In this document: positions 52,562 through 61,637 of the stretch, in pieces
How the letters are laid out: every line of letters starts with the position of its first letter
Position numbering within the stretch: the stretch's first letter is position 1
Origin: Dawidia soli
GTDB taxonomy: Bacteria > Bacteroidota > Bacteroidia > Cytophagales > Cyclobacteriaceae
Assembly (NCBI RefSeq): GCF_018598185.1
Contig: NZ_JAHESC010000010.1
Coordinates: forward strand, 62,001 to 126,000
DNA: 64,000 bases
Reading direction: 5' to 3'
Notes under the pieces: model-generated
Databases searched by the model: none
What the model saw: the letters and a program-made list of their open reading frames with translations, nothing else
Told to the model about the DNA's origin: nothing
Made by a program: the position numbers and the translations under genes

Positions 52562-53500
52562 ATGAGACAACAGGGGCGTTATTATTTTTATCCCGTGCAG
52601 CACTGCAACATGTGCGGCGATACATCGGATCACCATCCTATTTTGGGGCACCGGCTGAACCGTTCACAAGGATTTCGGCCGCGTACCAAAACGGGTATTA
52701 CCACGACGATTCAGAAATGCTCGCGGTGCGGGCTGATTTATGCCAACCCCCAGCCGGTACCTTTCGATCTGCAAGATCACTATGGCGTGCCACCCGAGGA
52801 CTACTGGAAGCCTGAATATTTCCAGTATGATGCGCATTATTTTTCACAGGAGCTTGCCACGCTGCGCCAGCTCATGACCATCCAGCCGGGAATGAAAGCG
52901 ATGGATATCGGCGCCGGTCTGGGCAAGTGTATGTTGTCGCTGGCCGGGGCTGGTTTCGACGCCTATGGATTTGAAGGCTCTGAATCATTTCACCAGCGTG
53001 CGCTGGAACGCATGAAGATCGACCCCAGCAAGCTGAAGCAAGGTACGATGGAGAATGTTTCCTATGAACCGGAAACATTTGACTTTATCACCTTCGGTGC
53101 CGTGCTGGAGCACCTGTACGACCCGGCGCAAAGTATCGCCAAGGCCGTGACCTGGCTAAAGCCCGGCGGGGTCATGCACATTGAAGTACCATCTTCGCGC
53201 TACCTGATCAGCCGACTGATCAATACGTATTACAAACTGATTGCGACAAACTATGTAACGAACCTCAGCCCGATGCACGAGCCGTATCACTTATTCGAGT
53301 TCGGACTCCGGTCGTTTGAGGAACATGCACAAAAGACCGGATATACGATTGTCTTGCGCGAATACTATGTGTGCTCGATGGCGCCCTTCCCACGATTCTT
53401 ACATCCGCTGCTGTCGTATATCATGAAGAAGACCGGCACGGGCATGCAGCTGGCAGTATGGCTGAAAAAAAATGATATGAATACGCACCGTGGATCTTAG
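52562..53500 (+). CDS. SAM-dependent methyltransferase with N-terminal zinc ribbon
   Basis: This 312-residue protein begins with a Cys4 zinc ribbon (CNMCGD ... CSRCGLIYANPQP). A class I methyltransferase fold follows, with the SAM-binding glycines in AMDIGAGLGKCML and the acidic motif in DFITFGAVLEHLYDPAQS. This architecture recurs in O-antigen and capsule loci, where members methylate sugars or lipid-linked glycans. Its last 11 bp overlap the next gene. Confidence 0.85.
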   Translation: MRQQGRYYFYPVQHCNMCGDTSDHHPILGHRLNRSQGFRPRTKTGITTTIQKCSRCGLIYANPQPVPFDLQDHYGVPPEDYWKPEYFQYDAHYFSQELATLRQLMTIQPGMKAMDIGAGLGKCMLSLAGAGFDAYGFEGSESFHQRALERMKIDPSKLKQGTMENVSYEPETFDFITFGAVLEHLYDPAQSIAKAVTWLKPGGVMHIEVPSSRYLISRLINTYYKLIATNYVTNLSPMHEPYHLFEFGLRSFEEHAQKTGYTIVLREYYVCSMAPFPRFLHPLLSYIMKKTGTGMQLAVWLKKNDMNTHRGS

Positions 53501-54818
53501 AGATCTGATCGTAACACCGCTTGTGATCGTGCTGGTGTACATCAGCGCATACCTGTTGCGTGGCCGCGTAACCGACGGGATCACGCGACGGTATTTCATT
53601 CCGGCCTTAACGTGTAAGATCATCGGTGCGTTGGCGTTGGGCATACTGTACCAGTTTTACTACGGTGGCGGCGATACGTTCAACTTTCATACACACGGCA
53701 GCCGGCATATTTGGGAAGCTTTCTGGGATAGCCCGGAGAAAGGTTTAAAGCTGATGTTCTCCGATGGTACAGATTATCGGGGTATATACGAGTATGCGCG
53801 CCGTATTCCTTTCTTTCGTGATCCGACATCCTATACCGTCATACGACTGGCGGCTTTTTTTGATCTTTTTACCTTTTCGGCATATTCCGCCACGGCGGTT
53901 CTTTTTTCGGTCATTAGTTTTATCGGCTTGTGGATGCTCTTTCAGAGTTTTTATGAAATTATGCCGGAACGGCACAAGTATATTGCCGCGGCGACCTTGT
54001 TTATACCGTCTGTCGTTTTTTGGGGATCGGGATTGCTGAAGGATACCATTACGTTGGCTTGTTTGGGAATGGCGACATTTTGTGTTAAGCGCCTTTTTCT
54101 GGACCGGCGCGTGCGCGTGTCGTACGGTCTACTCTTGTTGGTGTCGCTCTATGGCATGTTCCTGATCAAAAAGTATATCCTTATAAATTATCTGCCCGCG
54201 GCGATTTTATGGATCTACACAGCCAACCTGGCGCATATACGTTCGATGGTTTTTAAGATCCTGCTGTTCCCTTTTATTTCGGCGCTGGTCGTGGTGGCGG
54301 GATATTATGCCGTGCAACAGGTAAGCAAGGACGACCCGCGTTACGCGTTGAACAAGCTGAGTAACACGGCCAAGGTCACGGCATACGACATTGCCTACCA
54401 GACCGGTCGTGATGCTGGTAGTACGTATACGCTAGGCGAGCTTGACGGCTCTTTTGGGAGTATGATAAAGTTGGCGCCGCAAGCCGTGAACGTGTCGCTT
54501 TTCCGCCCGTATCTGTGGGAAGTACGCAATCCCCTGATGCTAATGTCTGCCATGGAAGCGATGATCTTGCTGGCGTTGACGCTCTATGTTCTGCGGGCAC
54601 GCTGGACGCGGATCCTGTCCGTCCTGACCAACCCGCACGTGGTCTTCTGTTTGGTGTTCAGCATCACCTTTGCCTTTGCCGTGGGTGTGTCGACGTTCAA
54701 CTTTGGTACGCTGAGCCGCTATAAGATACCGTCGCTGCCATTCTACACGCTGGCGTTGATTCAGTTATATTTTTTGAAAAGCCCCAGCACCGTAGAAGAA
54801 TTTGAACGCACGGAATAA
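53490..54818 (+). CDS. Polytopic membrane protein of the polysaccharide locus
   Basis: This 442-residue protein has about ten or eleven transmembrane helices and one larger extracytoplasmic loop (QQVSKDDPRYALNKLSNTAK and following). The start is a GTG overlapping the upstream stop region, because no ATG fits. Its layout and location suggest a glycan polymerase or ligase-like role, or a membrane glycosyltransferase, but no diagnostic motif is seen. Its last 58 bp overlap, tail to tail, the glycosyltransferase on the other strand. Confidence 0.7.
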   Translation: MDLRDLIVTPLVIVLVYISAYLLRGRVTDGITRRYFIPALTCKIIGALALGILYQFYYGGGDTFNFHTHGSRHIWEAFWDSPEKGLKLMFSDGTDYRGIYEYARRIPFFRDPTSYTVIRLAAFFDLFTFSAYSATAVLFSVISFIGLWMLFQSFYEIMPERHKYIAAATLFIPSVVFWGSGLLKDTITLACLGMATFCVKRLFLDRRVRVSYGLLLLVSLYGMFLIKKYILINYLPAAILWIYTANLAHIRSMVFKILLFPFISALVVVAGYYAVQQVSKDDPRYALNKLSNTAKVTAYDIAYQTGRDAGSTYTLGELDGSFGSMIKLAPQAVNVSLFRPYLWEVRNPLMLMSAMEAMILLALTLYVLRARWTRILSVLTNPHVVFCLVFSITFAFAVGVSTFNFGTLSRYKIPSLPFYTLALIQLYFLKSPSTVEEFERTE

Positions 54819-55849
54819 GCGCGGATGATCTTTTCGCGTCCGTTTTCTCCAAAGGCTTGACGCATGTCAGGGCGTTGAATGAGCTCTTCCAGCGCGCTAA
54901 GCCACGCTTGTGGGGTGTCACACAAAAATCCATTCCGGCCATGGTCTACGATCTCGGTGTTGACGCCGACCGGCGAAATGACGGCCGGTATTTTCAGCGC
55001 CATGTATTGCAAGGCCTTGAATCCACACTTGCCTTTAGCCCAGATGTCGTCGGTCAGGGGCATGATGCCAATGTCGATCTGCAACAAGTCTTCTGCTTCC
55101 TGCTCTTTGCGCCAGGGCACAAAACGGAAGTTCTTCAAGGCCAGGGTGGGCGCCTTGTCGGCAATGACCACAAACTCGATGCTGTCGCCATGACGTGCTT
55201 CCAGTGTTTGCAGTACCGGCACGATGTCGTCAAGGTATTTCAAAGTGGAGTGCGACCCTGTCCAGCCCAGGGTAGTAACGGCTTTGCGCGGCTGCGGCGG
55301 GTAGAGGGCCGGGTTGTGCAGGTGGTCGGTGTCGATGGTGGTGGGATTGATCACCACGTGTGGATTGAATTGCCGGGCATAATCGGCCAGATAGGCATTG
55401 CCGCAACTCACCTTGTGGCTCCAGCGGCAGATCGACGCCACTTTGCTGTGCCACTTGATGCGAGCAGCGATGCTGTTGGCATCGGATGTATTGGCCAGCC
55501 AGATGGCATCGTCGAAGTCATAGATGATTTTTTTCCGTAAGATCTTCGCGATGAACCACTCGAATACGGGGGGACCGACGGGCATGGTTTCACGGTGAAT
55601 AAAGACCAGGTCGTATGAAAGAAGCAGGAAAGGCACCCATGTCCTTCGCACCAGGCCTCGTAGAAATCCCATGGCCTTTTGAACGGTATGGCCTTTCTTG
55701 TACAGGATTCTCCAGGCCTGGAGGTCCCAAAACGATTGGTACCGGTAGGAGATGCCGGTGGTGGCCAACAGGGAAAAATACTGTTCAAACCGAAAGCGCT
55801 GGGAGGGCGATTCTTTTACCGGATACGGTATGAGCAAAAATAATTTCAT
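54761..55849 (-). CDS. Glycosyltransferase family 4
   Basis: This 362-residue GT-B enzyme has the N-terminal segment MKLFLLIPYPVKESPSQRFR, an IYDFDDAIWLAN motif, a second Rossmann half beginning TTLGWTGSHSTLKYLDDIVP, and the nucleotide-binding region IGIMPLTDDIWAKGKCGFKA, where an EX7E-like motif is expected, followed by SPVGVNTEIV. It is the only gene of the locus on the minus strand and overlaps the preceding membrane-protein gene by 58 bp at the 3' ends. Confidence 0.88.
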   Translation of the reverse strand: MKLFLLIPYPVKESPSQRFRFEQYFSLLATTGISYRYQSFWDLQAWRILYKKGHTVQKAMGFLRGLVRRTWVPFLLLSYDLVFIHRETMPVGPPVFEWFIAKILRKKIIYDFDDAIWLANTSDANSIAARIKWHSKVASICRWSHKVSCGNAYLADYARQFNPHVVINPTTIDTDHLHNPALYPPQPRKAVTTLGWTGSHSTLKYLDDIVPVLQTLEARHGDSIEFVVIADKAPTLALKNFRFVPWRKEQEAEDLLQIDIGIMPLTDDIWAKGKCGFKALQYMALKIPAVISPVGVNTEIVDHGRNGFLCDTPQAWLSALEELIQRPDMRQAFGENGREKIIRAYSVRSNSSTVLGLFKKYN

Positions 55850-55916
55850 TCTAAATTCACCTAAAAGTCGGGAATTAGCTAGAATTTAGCGTCTTTCTAC
55901 CCCAGGAACTTTCCGA

Positions 55917-56266
55917 ATGAGTCCGCAAATATCATTCATCATACCGCTTTACAACGAGGCGCAGGTATTTCAGAAGCTTATCCAACGGATCAATGCGTTG
56001 GCAGAACGCGTGGAGCAAAGCCTCGAGGTAATTGGCCCCCGGCGATATCCGCGCTTTTGGTACTGGCCTACGCGCGTAAGTATTCCTTTGTTTTGTTGAA
56101 CATCCCCTGCATGACGGTCGTTATTTTTGTCGTGTTGCTTTGCCTGCTTCCGGTCTGCTATGCCGGTGGTCGCCCATGTTGCAAATCTCGTTTATCCTTT
56201 GCCGGTGCAAGCGTTCAGGACGATGCGATAACGGCGAAGACACCCTGGAAAATAGTCGTACCATGA
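55917..56266 (+). pseudogene. Chimeric remnant of a family 2 glycosyltransferase
   Basis: The gene begins like an intact GT2, MSPQISFIIPLYNEAQVFQK, for about 39 residues. Near 56033 the protein-like sequence jumps to another frame, ISALLVLAYARKYSFVLLNI, then IPCMTVVIFVVLLCLLPVCY, which is a membrane helix and not part of a GT2. It ends just at the ABC permease start (ATGA overlap). This looks like an internal deletion that joined the front of one gene to the back of another. The central catalytic part is missing, so it is probably inactive. Confidence 0.6.
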
Positions 56267-57096
56267 AGGATCTGAAGGATGTATTGATCATAGAACCCCC
56301 GCGTAAGTTTTCCCTGAATCTTACGGAGATCTGGCAATACCGCGAGCTGTTCTATTTTTTTACCTGGCGCGACGTCAAGGTGAAATACAAACAAACGGCC
56401 CTCGGTGTGGTCTGGGTCGTCATGCAGCCGTTGCTCATGGTGGTCATTTTTACATTGTTCTTCGGGCGCACGCTGAAGATCAACACGGCTCCCCTGCCAT
56501 ACCCATTGTTCGTCTTTTCGGGCTTGTTGTTGTGGAATTTTTTCTCTTCCAGTATCATCACTGCGGGGAACAGCATGCTGAACAACGCCTCCATCATTAA
56601 GAAGATATATTTTCCGCGGATCATCATTCCAACCTCGTCGCTACTTGTATCTTTCATCGATCTGTCCATTGCCTTTGTGGTCTTTCTCGGTATGCTGATG
56701 TACTATGCTGTAGACGTATCGTTACTGTCGATGCTGATCTTCTGGCCGCTGGCGTTGCTCATTACGGTGATAGGTACGCTGGGGCTTGGCAGTCTGCTGT
56801 CGGCGCTCACGGTAAAGTATCGCGACTTCCGCTATGTGGTGCCCTTTGGTCTGCAGCTGGCGCTGTTCGTCAGCCCTGTGATCTATCCCGCCACCGTCAC
56901 CGGCCACGCGTGGGTCGGCTATTGCCTGGCTGTCAACCCCATGTATGCGGCCATTACCCTGTTCCGCGCCGGGTTGATGCCGATGACGTTTGATATGCCG
57001 TTGTTGTTTATAAGTATGGTATCGACAGTTATTTTTCTGATGCTCGGATTATATTATTTTAGAAGAACGGAAGCATATTTTGCTGACATCGCGTGA
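56263..57096 (+). CDS. wzm: Polysaccharide ABC exporter permease (Wzm type)
   Basis: This 277-residue ABC-2 permease has six membrane helices. The N-terminal cytosolic segment contains IWQYRELFYFFTWRDVKVKY and KQTALGVVWVVMQPL, which is diagnostic for O-antigen and capsule exporters. The ATG at 56263 is chosen because the frame upstream belongs to the glycosyltransferase remnant. The ATPase gene overlaps by 4 bp. Together they export a lipid-linked polysaccharide across the inner membrane. Confidence 0.93.
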   Translation: MKDLKDVLIIEPPRKFSLNLTEIWQYRELFYFFTWRDVKVKYKQTALGVVWVVMQPLLMVVIFTLFFGRTLKINTAPLPYPLFVFSGLLLWNFFSSSIITAGNSMLNNASIIKKIYFPRIIIPTSSLLVSFIDLSIAFVVFLGMLMYYAVDVSLLSMLIFWPLALLITVIGTLGLGSLLSALTVKYRDFRYVVPFGLQLALFVSPVIYPATVTGHAWVGYCLAVNPMYAAITLFRAGLMPMTFDMPLLFISMVSTVIFLMLGLYYFRRTEAYFADIA

Positions 57097-58250
57097 AATC
57101 AATCTTAGACATTGAGCATATCTCCAAGCTCTTTCTGATCAGTCATCAAGGGCTTCCCTATTTAAGTTTGCGTGAGCGTCTTACGGGACTTTTGCGTGGC
57201 CGCGAAAAACAAGAACCGTTCTGGGCTTTACAAGACATATCGTTTTCGGTGGCGCCGGGCGAATCGCTCGGTATTATCGGTAAGAACGGCGCCGGTAAGT
57301 CGACCTTGTTGAAGATCCTTTCGCGCATTACGACGCCTACCAGTGGCCGCATCGTGAGCCGTGGGCGTATCGCCAGCTTGCTGGAAGTGGGCACAGGCTT
57401 TCACCTGGAGCTGACGGGCCGGGAAAACATCTATATGAACGGGTCGATCCTGGGCATGCGTCGTGCGGAGATCGCCGCAAGTTTCGATCAGATCGTAGAC
57501 TTCAGCGGCGTCGAGAACTTTCTCGATACGCCCATAAAGCATTACTCCAGCGGCATGCAATTGCGCCTGGCGTTTGCCGTAGCCGCGCACCTGGAGCCGG
57601 AGATATTGATTATCGATGAAGTATTGGCGGTGGGCGACGCAGAGTTTCAGAAGAAGTGTCTGAAGAAAATGGAAGATGTGGCCGGGCAAGGCCGGACGAT
57701 CTTGTTTGTAAGCCATAACATGGATGCGGTAACTTCGCTGTGTAAGAAGGGTGTCTTTTTGAAGCAGGGACGCGTGGAGGGGTATGGCGACATTCACGAG
57801 ATCGTACGGGACTACTATGATGAAACGCATCACAACAGCATGACGCTGGAGAAAGGAGCGGTGCGCGCGATCGGGATTGTACAGCAGGATGACAAGCTTG
57901 TGCTCAGCGTCTCGTACGAGCACGATGCGGTGATCGATTTTCCGAACCTGGGTTTTTCGATCCGCGATATGTTCGGCCACCCGCTGGCCGGCACCAACCC
58001 CATGAAGTCCCAAGTGGATATGCGTCCGTATAAGCCCGCGCGCGCGGGACACATCGAGGTGGTCATTTCGTCGCCGAAGCTGATGGAAGGAACGTATCAG
58101 CTGTACGTGTGGTTTGGCGACAGCCGCCGGAATTTCTTTGAAACGAAAGACCCCATCCTGTTTCAGGTAACGAAGATGAGTACCGGACAAGGCCGCAATG
58201 CCAAGCTTGACGGCTATATAATTCCTGAATGCCAGTGGAACTTTTTCTGA
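57093..58250 (+). CDS. wzt: Polysaccharide ABC exporter ATPase (Wzt type)
   Basis: This 385-residue ATPase starts at a GTG in the GTGA overlap with the permease. It has Walker A GKNGAGKSTLLKIL, an extended GRENIYMNGSILGMRRAEI segment, the signature YSSGMQLRLAFAVA, Walker B ILIIDEVLAVGD and switch His in FVSHNMD. The extra C-terminal 130 residues form a beta-rich domain like the Wzt carbohydrate-binding domain, which recognises the end cap of the glycan. A methyltransferase gene follows 9 bp later, consistent with a methyl-type cap, though that is inference. Confidence 0.92.
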   Translation: MKSILDIEHISKLFLISHQGLPYLSLRERLTGLLRGREKQEPFWALQDISFSVAPGESLGIIGKNGAGKSTLLKILSRITTPTSGRIVSRGRIASLLEVGTGFHLELTGRENIYMNGSILGMRRAEIAASFDQIVDFSGVENFLDTPIKHYSSGMQLRLAFAVAAHLEPEILIIDEVLAVGDAEFQKKCLKKMEDVAGQGRTILFVSHNMDAVTSLCKKGVFLKQGRVEGYGDIHEIVRDYYDETHHNSMTLEKGAVRAIGIVQQDDKLVLSVSYEHDAVIDFPNLGFSIRDMFGHPLAGTNPMKSQVDMRPYKPARAGHIEVVISSPKLMEGTYQLYVWFGDSRRNFFETKDPILFQVTKMSTGQGRNAKLDGYIIPECQWNFF

Positions 58251-58259
58251 CGACTTGCT

Positions 58260-58973
58260 ATGCTTGAACCATTAAAGAAAATATACCGGAAGGTTAAGTA
58301 CGGTGTTTTTACAACCCGGGATAAGGAATATATAAAATATCACAAGAATCGACGGCAAATGCTGCTGGATGCTTACCTGGAAAAGCATGCTGTACGAAAG
58401 CTTCAGATCGGGGCACAATGCAACTCGATCGACGGATGGCTCAATGTGGATATCCATCCAAAGGATAACGCAGTGGCCTATATGGATGCAACAGAAACGT
58501 TTCCGTTGCCTGACAATTCACTGGATTATGTTTTTAGCGAGCACATGATCGAGCACGTGACACTCGAAGGCGGTACGGCCATGCTGAAAGAGTGTTACCG
58601 CACGCTGAAGCCGGGCGGCAAGATCCGGATCGCCACGCCCGACATGCAAACCCTCGTGCGGGTGTTGTCCCATCCCGGCGACCCCGCGGTGCAAGGGTAT
58701 ATCCGGTTTTATATCGACCGGTTTGTGGGAGCGGGGATTCCGTACGATCCGGCCTATATGATCAATACATTGTTCTACCAGTTTGGACACCGGTTTATTT
58801 ACAATGAAGCCACGCTTTCGCATGTGCTGAAACAAGCAGGCTTTAAAAATGTGCGGCGGTGTTCGGTAGGCCAGAGCGACGACCCGGCACTGCAGAACAT
58901 CGAGCAGCATGCGAAGGAGATCGGCGAACAGAACAATGCGCTGGAGACGATGGTGATGGAAGGTACAAAATAA
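58260..58973 (+). CDS. SAM-dependent methyltransferase
   Basis: This 237-residue class I methyltransferase-like protein contains LQIGAQCNSIDGWLNVDIHP, an acidic segment DNSLDYVFSEHMIEHVTLEG, and LKPGGKIRIATPDMQTLVRV. It probably modifies a sugar of the surface glycan. Its stop overlaps the start of the next glycosyltransferase by one base (TAATG). Its location directly after the Wzt-type ATPase resembles loci where terminal methylation signals export. Confidence 0.82.
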   Translation: MLEPLKKIYRKVKYGVFTTRDKEYIKYHKNRRQMLLDAYLEKHAVRKLQIGAQCNSIDGWLNVDIHPKDNAVAYMDATETFPLPDNSLDYVFSEHMIEHVTLEGGTAMLKECYRTLKPGGKIRIATPDMQTLVRVLSHPGDPAVQGYIRFYIDRFVGAGIPYDPAYMINTLFYQFGHRFIYNEATLSHVLKQAGFKNVRRCSVGQSDDPALQNIEQHAKEIGEQNNALETMVMEGTK

Positions 58974-59932
58974 TGGCGGCGGTTTCTGTGATGATCCCCG
59001 TGTACAACGCGGGAAAATATATCGGCGCGACGATCGAGTCGGTGCTGCATCAAACCTTCGGGGACTGGGAGCTGATCGTCGTAGACGACTGTTCTACCGA
59101 TGATACCGTGGCGGTTGTCGAGCGCTATGTTCAGCAGGATACTCGCGTGAAACTATACCGCAACAGCGCCAACCTGGGGATGATGCGTAATTGGAACAAC
59201 GGTCTGCCGTACTGCACCGGCCGGTATTTTGCCAAGCTGGACGCCGATGATCTGTGGCACCCGGCGATGTTGCAAACCTGCTATACCGTGCTGGAGCAGG
59301 AGGCGTCGGTGGGCATGGTGTTCTCGCGCTATCGCCTGATCGACGAGCACGGCGTGGACTTGCCTGCCGTGGACGAGCCCCTGCCGGCGTTTGCCCGCAA
59401 TACTTCTTTTTGCGGTGTGGACCTGGTGAAGCGCGGTACTTACGGAATGCTGGCCGACAATGTGATGAAACAGGGTATCGGTCTGATCCGCCGTCGCCTC
59501 TTTGACGAGCTGGGACCTTTCTCGTTGCACGATGCCGGCGATACCGAAATGTGGTTTCGCATTGCCGCGCACTATCGCATTTATGGAATCGATGCCGTGT
59601 ATTATTCATACCGGATATGGCCCGATAATTTCACGCGCACACAGGTGCTGAAACAGGGGAAGCGGGATCGAAACCTGTACGAGGTACGTGCGCTGATCCT
59701 CGATTATTACCGGCAGCAGGGACTGATCACGTCGGCGGAGCACGGGGCGTTTACGCGGGACAACCAATACGAATATGACAAGAGCCGTGTGTATGCCTAT
59801 CGCCTGCAGGGAAAATGGCCGCAGGCGTTGGCGACGCTGTTGACGAATTTCCTGCGCTATCCCGTCAGAACCTGTGCGTTTTATACTACGCGACTGCGCG
59901 AGCGGATGGCTTCTAAACCGAAGACAATATGA
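58973..59932 (+). CDS. Glycosyltransferase family 2
   Basis: This 319-residue GT-A enzyme starts at MAAVSVMIPVYNAGKYIGAT. It has the nucleotide-binding Asp in VVDDCSTDD, the metal motif in AKLDADDLWHP, and a catalytic-acid region near DAGDTEMWFRIA. The ATG was chosen because it begins the fold. It overlaps the methyltransferase by one base and the next gene by four. Confidence 0.92.
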   Translation: MAAVSVMIPVYNAGKYIGATIESVLHQTFGDWELIVVDDCSTDDTVAVVERYVQQDTRVKLYRNSANLGMMRNWNNGLPYCTGRYFAKLDADDLWHPAMLQTCYTVLEQEASVGMVFSRYRLIDEHGVDLPAVDEPLPAFARNTSFCGVDLVKRGTYGMLADNVMKQGIGLIRRRLFDELGPFSLHDAGDTEMWFRIAAHYRIYGIDAVYYSYRIWPDNFTRTQVLKQGKRDRNLYEVRALILDYYRQQGLITSAEHGAFTRDNQYEYDKSRVYAYRLQGKWPQALATLLTNFLRYPVRTCAFYTTRLRERMASKPKTI

Positions 59933-60828
59933 TTAAAGTGGGCTTTTGCGTATCGTACGACTGGGAGTTTCTGAAAAGATCTCTGCCCCCTATCTATGAT
60001 CACGCGGATAAGATCTGTTTTTCGCTGGACAAAAACCGGCGCAGCTGGAGTCAGCAACCTTACGCGTTTGATGAAGCCGCCTTTGCCGCCTGGCTTCAGC
60101 AGGCTGACCCGCAGAAAAAGATCGACCTCTACGAAGACGACTTTTCACTCCCTGAATTGACAGCCTTGCAGAACGACAGCCGGCAGCGTATGTTGATGGC
60201 CCAGCGCCTGGGAGAAGGGGGCTGGCACGTACAGGTGGACAGTGATGAATATTTTCTGGACTTTGAGGCGTTTGTGCGGTTCCTTCTGAAAATAAACCCG
60301 GCGCCGACCGGCAAAGAGAAACCGCTGAATGTTTGTCCCTGCCTGGTACCGTTGATTAAGCGTGTGCCTGGCGGGTACTTATATGTAGACTTTCAGGGCT
60401 ATCCAGAAGTTGCACCTATGGCCACCACCCGGCCTCACTATAAAGCCGCCCGCAGAAGCGGTCATTTCAACAAGGTTGCTCCCAGCTATGTGATACATGA
60501 GACCTGGGCGCGTTCGGACGACGCGCTCTGGTATAAGATCAGCAACTGGGGCCATTCGGATGATGAGCTGAATGACCAGCGTGTACGACAGAGTTATTAC
60601 AACCTGTGGAAGGCGATGGATGCGTTCAACTATCAATACATAAAGGACTTCCATCCGGGAAAGGCTACCGACTGGCCGGCGCTCGGGTTCTGCGCGGCAG
60701 AGTCGGTGGAGGAGTTCATGCGCAACTATACACCGCCGCCGTTTCCACTTTCTTCAGGGGCCTTGTGGATAAAAAACAATCGGACCGTGGCCCGGATAAA
60801 GGCGCTGTATCATAAACTGTTTCGATGA
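59929..60828 (+). CDS. Probable glycosyltransferase (GT2/GT92-like)
   Basis: This 299-residue protein contains the metal-type motif VQVDSDEYFLDFEAFVRF at about 100-117 and an N-terminal strand-helix pattern (VGFCVSYDWEFLKRSLPPIY), plausibly a GT-A fold. It lacks the usual GT2 start, so the family assignment is uncertain. Conserved-looking HETWARSDDALWYKISNWGH follows in the second half. It overlaps both neighbours by 4 bp. Confidence 0.65.
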   Translation: MIKVGFCVSYDWEFLKRSLPPIYDHADKICFSLDKNRRSWSQQPYAFDEAAFAAWLQQADPQKKIDLYEDDFSLPELTALQNDSRQRMLMAQRLGEGGWHVQVDSDEYFLDFEAFVRFLLKINPAPTGKEKPLNVCPCLVPLIKRVPGGYLYVDFQGYPEVAPMATTRPHYKAARRSGHFNKVAPSYVIHETWARSDDALWYKISNWGHSDDELNDQRVRQSYYNLWKAMDAFNYQYIKDFHPGKATDWPALGFCAAESVEEFMRNYTPPPFPLSSGALWIKNNRTVARIKALYHKLFR

Positions 60829-61637
60829 TGGAGCTGTCGATCGTCATCATAAACTACAATACATTCGAGCTGACCTGTCAGTGCATCGATAGTATTGTCG
60901 ATAAAACCCACGACGTGTCCTACGAGATCATCGTAGTGGACAATGCCTCGCACGAGCGGGACCCCCAGGAGTTTGCACGTCGCTATCCGCAGATCAAGCT
61001 GGTGCGGAGCGAAAAGAATGTGGGTTTCGCCGGGGGCAATAACCTGGGTATAGCCGTGGCCGAAGGACAGTATATTGTGTTGCTCAACAGTGATACGGTG
61101 CTGTTGAACAACGCTATGGCTGTTTGCCTCAATTACCTGAAGGCCCATCCCGACGTGGCAGTGGTGGGATCTGCTCTTTTTTATCCCGATGGTACCCGGC
61201 AGCATAACTGCCAGCGGTTTCCATCCATTCGCTATAAGCTTTTCGAGTTGTTTCGGCTCCAGAAGTTTTTGCCCCGCAAAACCGGGGGGAAGATCTTGCT
61301 GGGAGGGTTCTTTGATCACGCCGAGCCTGTCGAAACCGACTGGATCTGGGGCACGTACTTTATGTTTGAAAAGAAACTGTTGAACCGCCTGAAGGGGGGG
61401 AAGTTGGCCGAAACATTTTTTATGTACGGAGAAGATGTGCAGTGGTGCCTGGAGTTTCGCAAGCTGGGCTACCGCATAGCCTATGAGCCGGCCGCCCACG
61501 TGCTGCATTTGATGGGAAAAAGCGGAGGTGCCAAAACGGACCTCATGAAGAAAAATGAGGCAACGTTCATGCAGTTGTATTATACACCCCTGGAGCGTTT
61601 CCTGATCAGGCAGTTAAACCGTTTACTCGCGCCATGA
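60825..61637 (+). CDS. Glycosyltransferase family 2 (rhamnosyltransferase-like)
   Basis: This 270-residue GT-A protein is of the WbbL/RfbF type. It starts LSIVIINYNTFELTCQCIDS, continues IVVDNASHERDP and VGFAGGNNLGIAVAEGQYIV, and has the metal motif in LLNSDTVLL. The acceptor end is FFMYGEDVQWCLEFRKLGYR. The family often transfers rhamnose or another deoxysugar. It overlaps both neighbours by 4 bp, as part of a tightly coupled operon. Confidence 0.9.
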   Translation: MMELSIVIINYNTFELTCQCIDSIVDKTHDVSYEIIVVDNASHERDPQEFARRYPQIKLVRSEKNVGFAGGNNLGIAVAEGQYIVLLNSDTVLLNNAMAVCLNYLKAHPDVAVVGSALFYPDGTRQHNCQRFPSIRYKLFELFRLQKFLPRKTGGKILLGGFFDHAEPVETDWIWGTYFMFEKKLLNRLKGGKLAETFFMYGEDVQWCLEFRKLGYRIAYEPAAHVLHLMGKSGGAKTDLMKKNEATFMQLYYTPLERFLIRQLNRLLAP

